Assembly: GCF_002754195.1 (NCBI RefSeq)
Contig: NZ_PEEU01000001.1
Coordinates: forward strand, 2,790,001-2,854,000
Origin: Flavobacterium sp. 9
GTDB lineage: Bacteria > Bacteroidota > Bacteroidia > Flavobacteriales > Flavobacteriaceae
Direction: 5' to 3'
Length of the DNA: 64,000 bases
The position numbers and the translations under genes were made by a program. Below, one piece after another: positions 9,138-19,100 of this stretch (positions are counted from its first letter, which is position 1; each line of letters starts with the position of its first letter). Under the pieces are notes generated by a model. That model was given only the letters and a program-made list of their open reading frames with translations. It did not search any database and was not told the DNA's origin.

Positions 9138-12100
9138 TTAAAAAGGTATTTTTTTTGTTATCGAATTTCCATTTTCCAATGTCACTTTTACAAGTAAAAT
9201 TTGATGTGCTGAAAACAAATTCTGAATGGTTAATTTACTTGTATCCAATTTATTTTTTCTATAGATTCTTTTTCCAGAAATATCAAAAACAACAACTCCA
9301 TTTATATTTTGATTTTTGGCAGTAATAAAAATCATTTTATCTTTTTCCCAAACTACAACATCATTGTCCTGAACCTCAAAATTGCCAATACTTAATGTTT
9401 TATCAGTAAATTTTACTATAAAACGATCGCTAAAGGTTCCTATTGAAGAATTAAAGAAATAGGGTGATTGAGACAAATTATGAATGGTCTTCAAATCTTT
9501 ATCTTCAATAAAAAAATTTGTTTTCTCAAAAATCCCGTCTTTGTGATCAATACTAAAATTAAAATTACCTTCGATTCCTACTTTAAAACCCAATACAATA
9601 GAATCATTTTCGGTAAAAGGCAGAGCACGTCCCTGAATTACTAATTTTTTATTTTCAATAATACTATAGAAATCCACATACTGATTACCAATCATACTTA
9701 GAGCATCATACTTATCATCAAGTTCGTTGGTCGCTCCATCAATATAACCAAGTAGAATTTGTTTAAATATACCTTCATTATTTCTTAGGTTCAACCAAAA
9801 TCTATGTTTTTCAATTGTATTTTCATTTGAAACTTTATCTCGGTTTGCAGGTTTAAAAAAACGTTCGTTTCTTCCCACAATTCTCATTTCGTTGGTAAAA
9901 CTGGCAAATCCTAAATCTTTACTTTGCAGAAAAAAAGATTGTCCTGCTGCAATCGCACCATTCGGCTCTGTTATAGCAGAAACCAAAGTCGTTGCGGCGG
10001 TACTAACTCCTCCAAGTAAATTATAAGTTGCGTAGTCATCAGCTGTATATTTAAAATTGGTTATTGGTGTATTATGAGTCCAGAAATAAAGTGCTCCTTT
10101 TATTTTTAAGGCATTATTCATCAAAAAAACATCCGCATTAATTGCCGACGGATAGGGATTTCCAACTAAATTATAACTGTCCTCCGTTCCCAAATCAACC
10201 TTTATTTTTCCATTATTCGGAATCCCTTTAAAAGTAGCTTCAAATACAGATCGTTCTGTAATTGAAAAATTCTGTGGCGCTCTAATAACATATCCTTTGC
10301 CTACAATCATGATATTGGAAGGTTTCTCGAATGTCCAGCTTTCTGACAAACTATCATAAGATTGATATTTATCCAATAACGTATTTGGAGAAACATCGAT
10401 CAATTTTTGATTTTCCACGGGAGAAGACCAATAGGTAAAATCATATCTTAAGACTGGCTTTGTTTTTCTTTTAAAATGAATAATTCCTGTATTTATCATA
10501 TCATCGTCTGATTGATATAAACTCGCTGAATCTTCTAATACTAACGTTCCTAAACCTATATATGAAAATTCAATTCCTAAAGTATTACCACTTAATAATG
10601 TGACTGTTTTTCCTTCGTCAATAGAGCAACTACAAATATTTGTAGTTGTCAAGGAAGCAAAATTTTCTCTAAAAAACACTTCCTTACCAACTGATGGCTT
10701 TCCATTATCCCAGGAAATGCCATTCCAGATTGTAGAATCAACGCAGAGTTTCAGACGTGCAATTCTATGTTTTGTAATTTTGGAAACAGAATTAAAATTC
10801 CCTCCTATTAATAGTCTATAATCTGATGTAAAACTCATTGCAAAAAGAGTATTGTTCAAAGGAGCATCAAAAGAGACATCATTATCCCCATTTTTCAACA
10901 ACCGTATAAACCGCTGAGAAGGCAATTTTTTGTAGGTTCCGGAGAAAGTTCCTCCTACCAGAATTCTATCATCGGGCTGAACAAGAATACTGCGAACTTC
11001 TCCTTTGCTAAAACCTGTACCTGAATCAAATGTAGTATCTAAACCACCATTAGAGTTTAGCCGAAGTATTCGTTTTTGTGCAGCTTTGTTATAGCTTAAA
11101 AAAGAACCTCCAATGATTATTTTCTGATCAGATTGTAGTGCGATTACATAGATGTTTTTATCGAAACCTTCGCCAATATTAAAACCGGAATCAATACTTC
11201 CGTCGGAATTTAAGCGGACTAAACGAGCGAAACTATTTCCATTAAAACTATTAAATCTTCCTCCTGCCAAAATTTTTCCGTCAGGCTGAATTAAAATCGC
11301 CTCAATAATAGCGTCAGCACCAAGGCCTGTATTAAAGCTATTATCACGAGAACCATCTGACAATAATCTAATAATTCTTCCCACTCCGGTTGAACCATTA
11401 TAGGCGGTAAAATTGCCTGCAACAATTACTTTTCCATCTGACTGGATTGCCATTGCATATATCTGACTATTGAATCCGGATCCGATATTAAAATTAGTAT
11501 CAATTGTTCCATCAGGAAAAACTCTGGTTATCCGATTGGAGATTACATCGTTATACTTTGTAAAGTTTCCTCCAAAAACAATTTTCCCGTCTGATTGTAA
11601 TACGGCAGATTTTATGAGATTATTTGCTCCTGATTTATTAGAATTAAAAGATAGATCAGAGAATCCGTTCTCTAAAAGTCGGGCGATTCTAAAAATTGGG
11701 TCGCCATTAAATTTGGTAAAACTTCCAAAAATCATTGTTTTATTATCTTCTAATGGCAAAATTTTTAAAACCGAATTATCAAAACCAACTCCTGCAGACA
11801 GGTAACTACTATCATGATCTCCATCTGGGTTAACTTTTACTAATCTGCCTTGATTTTGCCCGTCAAAAGTTAAAAAAGATCCTCCAATATACCACGAGCC
11901 ATTTGAGTCATTTATTAATGCTAAAACAGAGCCTGAACCTGGTCCGGATTCTATATCAAAATCTGAATTTAGAGTTCCATTAGAATTTAAAAGAAAAACT
12001 CTATTAATTGCATTGCCATTATATAAGCCAGCGAAAGATCCTCCAACCATTATTCGACCCGCAGCATCTATTTTGACTGTTTGAACCGCTCCTCCGTTTA

Positions 12101-12995
12101 TGCCCGAGCCCGATAATAAACTATTGTCTATGGTACCGTCTTCGTTTAGACGTATGATTCTATTTGCTATAATTCCGTTGTAGGTTGTGAAGCTTCCGCC
12201 CAGAATAATTTTACCATCTTCCTGAACTGCTATTGCATCGATATCATCATTAAAACCTGTTCCGATATTAAAGGTTTCGTCTACGCTTCCATCATAATTT
12301 AAACGGGCAATTTTATTCTTTGAAGTGCCATTAAATTCTAAAAAATTTCCGGAAATCAGAATTTTTCCAGTGGCTAAAACTCTGGCATTTGAAATAATTA
12401 CTGATGAACCGGAACCTGTAATAAAAGTAGAATCTAAGGTTCCATTTGGAAGTAAACGTGCAATTCGATTTACTGTAATATTATTATATTTTGTAAAACT
12501 GCCTACAATAATAATTTTGCCATCTGGTTGCGGACAAATATTATAGATAATTCCTGTTGTGGCCGCGATCGATGTATTAAAGGATGTGTCGTTTGTTCCA
12601 TCTTTATTTAGACGAATTAACCTTCCTGAACTTACGCCATTGTAAGATGTAAAACTTCCGCCAACTAGTATTTTGCCGTCAGGCTGAATGTGAGTTGTAT
12701 ATACTTTTCCATTGAAACCAGTTCCGGTATTAAAACTTAAGTCAATAGTTCCGTCAGGTTTTAAACGGGTTAAATAAGTACATGGTATTCCGTTAAGGCT
12801 TAAATAATCACCTCCTACTATTAGCTTTTCATCTAATTGCAGCGATAAAGTTCTGACTGTATTGTCGAAACCATCTCCATTTAGGCCATCATCAAATGTG
12901 TTAAAAGTTATATCGACTTTGCCTTGCTGTGCATAAAGTTGTGGCGTAAATGTCGAACTAATTAAAATCAAGGAACAAAATAATTTTCTAATCAA
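9138..12995 (-). CDS. T9SS-secreted protein with 14 delta-60 beta-propeller repeats (1285 aa)
   Basis: Signal peptide of about 22 residues (PQLYA|Q). Residues about 25-750 contain 14 repeats of the type QPDGKILVGGSFTSYNG, alternating with RLNxDGTxDxSFN. This is the delta-60 repeat seen in predicted beta-propellers; 14 copies could form two seven-bladed propellers (inference). From about 758 (IWNGISWDNGK) it has the same C-terminal module as its neighbours (YDFTYWSSP, GNPYPSAI) and ends with the same tail type (LSIGNFE to KKIPF). This module is the most divergent of the five. It is most likely a secreted or cell-surface protein with an unknown ligand. Confidence 0.88.
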   Translation of the reverse strand: MIRKLFCSLILISSTFTPQLYAQQGKVDITFNTFDDGLNGDGFDNTVRTLSLQLDEKLIVGGDYLSLNGIPCTYLTRLKPDGTIDLSFNTGTGFNGKVYTTHIQPDGKILVGGSFTSYNGVSSGRLIRLNKDGTNDTSFNTSIAATTGIIYNICPQPDGKIIIVGSFTKYNNITVNRIARLLPNGTLDSTFITGSGSSVIISNARVLATGKILISGNFLEFNGTSKNKIARLNYDGSVDETFNIGTGFNDDIDAIAVQEDGKIILGGSFTTYNGIIANRIIRLNEDGTIDNSLLSGSGINGGAVQTVKIDAAGRIMVGGSFAGLYNGNAINRVFLLNSNGTLNSDFDIESGPGSGSVLALINDSNGSWYIGGSFLTFDGQNQGRLVKVNPDGDHDSSYLSAGVGFDNSVLKILPLEDNKTMIFGSFTKFNGDPIFRIARLLENGFSDLSFNSNKSGANNLIKSAVLQSDGKIVFGGNFTKYNDVISNRITRVFPDGTIDTNFNIGSGFNSQIYAMAIQSDGKVIVAGNFTAYNGSTGVGRIIRLLSDGSRDNSFNTGLGADAIIEAILIQPDGKILAGGRFNSFNGNSFARLVRLNSDGSIDSGFNIGEGFDKNIYVIALQSDQKIIIGGSFLSYNKAAQKRILRLNSNGGLDTTFDSGTGFSKGEVRSILVQPDDRILVGGTFSGTYKKLPSQRFIRLLKNGDNDVSFDAPLNNTLFAMSFTSDYRLLIGGNFNSVSKITKHRIARLKLCVDSTIWNGISWDNGKPSVGKEVFFRENFASLTTTNICSCSIDEGKTVTLLSGNTLGIEFSYIGLGTLVLEDSASLYQSDDDMINTGIIHFKRKTKPVLRYDFTYWSSPVENQKLIDVSPNTLLDKYQSYDSLSESWTFEKPSNIMIVGKGYVIRAPQNFSITERSVFEATFKGIPNNGKIKVDLGTEDSYNLVGNPYPSAINADVFLMNNALKIKGALYFWTHNTPITNFKYTADDYATYNLLGGVSTAATTLVSAITEPNGAIAAGQSFFLQSKDLGFASFTNEMRIVGRNERFFKPANRDKVSNENTIEKHRFWLNLRNNEGIFKQILLGYIDGATNELDDKYDALSMIGNQYVDFYSIIENKKLVIQGRALPFTENDSIVLGFKVGIEGNFNFSIDHKDGIFEKTNFFIEDKDLKTIHNLSQSPYFFNSSIGTFSDRFIVKFTDKTLSIGNFEVQDNDVVVWEKDKMIFITAKNQNINGVVVFDISGKRIYRKNKLDTSKLTIQNLFSAHQILLVKVTLENGNSITKKIPF

Positions 12996-13099
12996 AATTT
13001 AAATTTTCAGGTTATTACTATTTGTAAGAATAACCCGAAATGTAGAGTTCTTTTATGACTACAGCAATACCCACTTTTGGTTAAATTTATCTTTACATC

Positions 13100-13134
13100 A
13101 AAAAAAAATCCATTCCGAAAAAACGGAATGGATT
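13100..13134 (-). terminator. Hairpin terminator of the 2474-residue surface protein
   Basis: Perfect 11-bp arms AATCCATTCCG (13107-13117) and 13124-13134, with a T run downstream on the minus strand. Same hairpin family as at 2943, 9082 and 29332. Confidence 0.88.
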
Positions 13135-13177
13135 TAGATAATTTAAAATCATAAAGATGTTTTAATCTCTAGATCAT

Positions 13178-16100
13178 TTATTGAAATATAATCTTTTTGG
13201 TTGTTGTAAAGCCATTGTCTAAAGTAACTTTTACTAATAACACCTGATTACTTGATTGTAAATTTGGTATTTGCAATTCATTAACGTCAATTTTCTTTTT
13301 GCTATAAAGAAGCTGTCCATTGATATCATAAATCGTAACTTCTTTGATCGTTTCTTTACTAGAATTTACTTTGATCGTTTTATCTTTTATAGAGACAAAG
13401 ATAGTATTTTCAAGATTTTCAAAATCTCCTGTTCCAAGTGTTTTCTTGATATATGCAATTGTAAAACGGTCTGTAAAAGTTCCTATCGCAGTTGTAAAAG
13501 TATAGTTACCTGCTTTTAGGTCTGTAACTTTTCCTGTTGTTTTATCTTCCAGATAAACTGCCTGATTATTAAAAAATCCGTCAGCATGATCGATTGAAAT
13601 AATAAAATCGCCAGCAACTGTAGTTTTATATCCTAACGGAACGCGATCTGTATCTGCAAATGGTAAAGCACGACCCTGAATAATCAATTTATCTGCTTGA
13701 TTAATACTGTAGAAATCTATAAAAGTATTTCCATTATTTGTAGCAGCATCATAATTAACATCCCAGTCATTTGTTGCCCCTTCGATATAACCAACTAAAA
13801 CTTGTTTGAAAGCTCCTTGATTACTTGTAAGGTTTAACCATACACGATTTTTCTCGATAGCATTTGTTTTTGCTGTTTTGAAAAATTGCTCATTTCTTCC
13901 GTCAACTCTCATATCATTTGTGAACTTAACAACACCCGGAGCAGAAGCCAACATAAAGAAAGACTGACAGGCAGCTATATCGCCTGTTGGCGGTGGTGTT
14001 GGACCTGTTCCTGTTGAGCCGGATAAATTAAAGACGGCATAATCGTTACTGGTGTAATCATAAGATCCCCCTGCTGAAGGTGTACCGCTTGGAGGAGAAT
14101 TATGCGTCCAAAAGTATAATGATCCAATATCTACAGATGGAGACGCATCATGGTTAATTTTAATTAATTTTTCTGCATCTATTGCTGATGGATAAGGATT
14201 ACCTATTAAACTCCATTTTGCACCATATATGGCAACTGAATAATCTCCATTGTTAGGCGTTCCCGTAAAAACTGCCGGATAAACTGTTGGAGCAGTAATT
14301 GAAAAAGTTTGCGGAGCTCTTACTGCATAACCTACAGCAGGTTCCATATCTTTTAATCCGTTTAAATGGATATCCCATAATGATGTTGTCGAATTATAGC
14401 TCTGATACTTGTCTAATAAAGTACCCGGAGATAAATCCTTAAGTTTATAAGGAGTTACAGTATTTGTTATTGGTGTTGACCAATAAGTAAAATCATAACG
14501 GCGAACTGGTTCTGTATTTCTATAATAAGTAATATTTCCGGTATTTGTCGCATTTGTTGTTTGCACTAAACTTGCTTCGTCTTTAAAAACTAAAGAACCT
14601 AAAGACGCTACTGTTACGCTACCTACAACTTTTAAAGTGTTTTTGCTATCTACTGTTAATGAAGCATTGTCATTTACATTAAGTGTAAAGGCGTCTGCAA
14701 CGATTCCTGTTCCTTGAATACTTGGAACATTTAATACCGTTGACGCATCTGGTATTACAACACAATCTGACGGTAATGGTATTCCTGAAGGATTCCAGTT
14801 TGCAGGATTATTCCAGTTTCCATTTGTGTTTCCTGTCCATACTTTAGAAGAAGAAACATTTATTGTCACATTTGTAGAAGCTAAAGAACTACAAGAATTA
14901 GCAGCACCTACAACCGTAAAAGTATAATTACCCGGCGCAAGATTTTGCACATTGTATGTTATTCCTGTACCATTATATGAACCTGGAGCTGAACCGCTTT
15001 GTGTGATTGTCCAAGTTCCGCTTGACGGTAAATTACTCAACAAAACACTACCTACTGGTGAAGCACATGTTGGTTGTGTTGGAGTTCCCGGACTTGGAGT
15101 TCCTGGTAATGCATTTACAGTAATTAGTTTAGTTGTTGTCACTGCTCCACATGATCCCGCATTAGTTGTCAATGTTAATGTGATACTACCAGATTCTGAT
15201 GCGCTGGCTGTATAAGTAGCAGTTGATGGATTGTTTGCATTTGCCCAGCTTCCTGATCCACCTGTCCATACTCCGCTAGTAGCTCCTCCACCAACTGATC
15301 CCCCCATTGCTTGTGAAGTACCTCCTTGGCAGATAGCTGGCAATACTCCTCCGGCATTAGCTGTTGAAAGTTGATTTACTGTTATTGTTTTTGTAACTGT
15401 CACTGCTCCACATGATCCCGCATTAGTTGTCAATGTTAATGTGATACTGCCAGATTCTGATGCGCTGGCTGTATAAGTAGCATTCGATGGATTGTTTGCA
15501 TTTGCCCAACTTCCTGATCCACCTGTCCATACTCCGCTAGTAGCTCCTCCACCAACTGATCCTCCCATTGCTTGTGAAGTACCTCCTTGGCAGATAGCAG
15601 GCAATACTCCTCCGGCATTAGCTGTTGAAAGTTGATTTACTGTTATTGTTTTTGTAACTGTCACTGCTCCACATGATCCCGCATTAGTTGTCAATGTTAA
15701 TGTGATACTGCCAGATTCTGATGCGCTGGCTGTATAAGTAGCAGTCGATGGATTGTTTGCATTTGCCCAGCTTCCTGATCCACCTGTCCATACTCCGCTA
15801 GTAGCTCCTCCACCAACTGATCCTCCCATTGCTTGTGAAGTACCTCCTTGGCAGATAGCAGGCAATACTCCTCCGGCATTAGCTGTTGAAAGTTGATTTA
15901 CTGTTATTGTTTTTGTAACTGTCACTGCTCCACATGATCCCGCATTAGTTGTCAATGTTAATGTGATACTGCCAGATTCTGATGCGCTGGCTGTATAAGT
16001 AGCAGTCGATGGATTGTTTGCATTTGCCCAGCTTCCTGATCCACCTGTCCATACTCCGCTAGTAGCTCCTCCACCAACTGATCCTCCCATTGCTTGTGAA

Positions 16101-19100
16101 GTACCTCCTTGGCAGATAGCAGGCAATACTCCTCCGGCATTAGCTGTTGAAAGTTGATTTACTGTTATTGTTTTTGTAACTGTCACTGCTCCACATGATC
16201 CCGCATTAGTTGTCAATGTTAATGTGATACTGCCAGATTCTGATGCGCTGGCTGTATAAGTAGCAGTCGATGGATTGTTTGCATTTGCCCAGCTTCCTGA
16301 TCCACCTGTCCATACTCCGCTAGTAGCTCCTCCACCAACTGATCCTCCCATTGCTTGTGAAGTACCTCCTTGGCAGATAGCAGGCAATACTCCTCCGGCA
16401 TTAGCTGTTGAAAGTTGATTTACTGTTATTGTTTTTGTAACTGTCACTGCTCCACATGATCCCGCATTAGTTGTCAATGTTAATGTGATACTGCCAGATT
16501 CTGATGCGCTGGCTGTATAAGTAGCAGTCGATGGATTGTTTGCATTTGCCCAGCTTCCTGATCCACCTGTCCATACTCCGCTAGTAGCTCCTCCACCAAC
16601 TGATCCTCCCATTGCTTGTGAAGTACCTCCTTGGCAGATAGCAGGCAACACTCCTCCGGCATTAGCTGTTGAAAGTTGATTTACTGTTATTGTTTTTGTA
16701 ACTGTCACTGCTCCACATGATCCCGCATTAGTTGTCAATGTTAATGTGATACTGCCAGATTCTGATGCGCTGGCTGTATAAGTAGCAGTCGATGGATTGT
16801 TTGCATTTGCCCAACTTCCTGATCCACCTGTCCATACTCCACTAGTAGCTCCTCCACCAACTGATCCTCCCATTGCTTGTGAAGTACCTCCTTGGCAGAT
16901 AGCAGGCAATACTCCTCCGGCATTAGCTGTTGAAAGTTGATTTACTGTTATTGTTTTTGTAACTGTCACTGCTCCACATGATCCCGCATTAGTTGTCAAT
17001 GTTAATGTGATACTACCAGATTCTGATGCGCTGGCTGTATAAGTAGCAGTCGATGGATTGTTTGCATTTGCCCAACTTCCTGATCCACCTGTCCATACTC
17101 CGCTAGTAGCTCCTCCACCAACTGATCCTCCCATTGCTTGTGAAGTACCTCCTTGGCAGATAGCAGGCAATACTCCTCCGGCATTAGCTGTTGAAAGTTT
17201 ATTTACTGTTATTGTTTTTGTAACTGTCACTGCACCGCATGATCCCGCATTAGTTGTCAATGTTAATGTGATACTGCCAGATTCTGATGCGCTGGCTGTA
17301 TAAGTAGCAGTCGATGGATTGTTTACATTTGCCCAGCTTCCTGATCCACCTGTCCATACTCCACTAGTTGCTCCTCCACCAACTGATCCTCCCATTGCCT
17401 GCGAAGTACCTCCTTGGCAGATAGCAGGCAACACTCCTCCGGCATTAGCTGTTGAAAGTGCGGTCACGTTCACAGTGTAAATAGCCGTAGCTACTAAACA
17501 AGGTCCATTTGATACCGTCATAGTTAAAACAACAGCATTTCCTGCATCTCCTGATGCAGCTGCATAAGTTGGCGTTAAAGTTGTTGCATTAGTTAATGAA
17601 CCCGTACCGTTATGTGACCATAATATAGTTCCATTTGTTGCATTTGCGCCACTTACTAATGCTGTACCTGTTTGGCATATTGTCGTACTACCTCCTGCAG
17701 TTGCTGTTGGAGTAGGTAAGGTTATAGTAACTCTACCCATACCACCTATACCCCCAGAACTATTAGTACCGTTTGTGTTGCGTCCACCTGCACCACCACC
17801 ACCAGGGGCATTTCCATCTGCTCCCTTACCATTAGTAATAGTACCGGCAGCTATTGCGCCTCCGTTAGCTCCTGCACTTCCGCTACCTGCAATACGACTA
17901 GCACCAGTTAAATTTGCTGAACCTCCGGCCGCACCATATGCACTAGTAGTTGTACCACCAACATTTCCAGTTGAAACAGCAGTACCTCCGGTTCCATTAT
18001 TAGTTGTATTATTTCCTACCACTCCACCTCTACCACCTACGGCCAAAATTGTTGTCGCTGAACCAAACCAAGATGATCCACCAGTTCCTCCAGTAGCAGT
18101 TGTAGAAACAGTACCTCCAGTACCAACATTAATTGTATATGTAGAATTAGGTGTAACTGTAAATGATGCGTTTTTAACGTAGCTACCTCCAGCTCCACCA
18201 CCACCAGCCGATGGGTTATTAGAAGCTCCGCCACCACCACCGCCAGCTCCCCAGCATTCCACTTGAATATTTGTAACTCCTGCAGGAATAGTATAAGAAC
18301 CTGAGGAGTCAAAAACAATAGTTGATGATGAAACTGTTACTGCCGCCGTAGTTGCTGAGCAATTAGGTGCAGTGCCACTAGTAAAACTAAATGTTGCCGT
18401 TCCTGTTGCTAAACCTACTACATCGCCATTATTCGCTACAGAAGCAATCAAAGGATTGTTACTTACCCAATTACCTCCACTTGTAGGAGATAATTTAGTT
18501 GTACCATTCACACAAATATTGCTGCTACCTGTAATACTTACAGTTGGTGGAGTACTTATTGATATAACTGGAGAACCATTCATGTTTGAAGAACAAGCAG
18601 TAGTAACTAAAGTATTTTTAGCAACCACTGTGTATGTACCCGCTACCGTTTGAAGACCAAAACTAATCGCAGACCCTGTTCCCGTAACAACAGCACCCGC
18701 AACATCGACTCCGTCTCTTTGCAACTGATAGCTAATATTTGAAGTCGAACTAACTGCATCCGAACCATCCAGACCTACTAAAACTCCGGTACCACCAGAA
18801 CAATATGGTCCTCCTCCGGTAACATTATAAACTGTCGGAAGATCAATTACATATACAAATGTACTGGAATAAACATTTCCGCAACCGCTTGAATTGGTTG
18901 CTAATACTTTAAATTCCTTCATTCCAGTTTGTGTAAATGTAACTGAGGGATTTTTAGTAGTCGTCCCTGCAACCAAACTTGTTCCCGAAGATGGTGTTGA
19001 CCATGAATAAGTTACACCTGAAACAGAAATATTATCCACATCTAACCCTGCAGATCCTCCTACACAAACAGTTAATGTTTTATAACTCCCTTTAGGATTT

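Noticed and set aside
15110..17458. Possible CRISPR or satellite array because of regular repeats
   Set aside because: The 261-bp units abut without spacers and are an exact multiple of codons within one open frame. The recurring 60-residue frames inside them are out-of-frame shadows.
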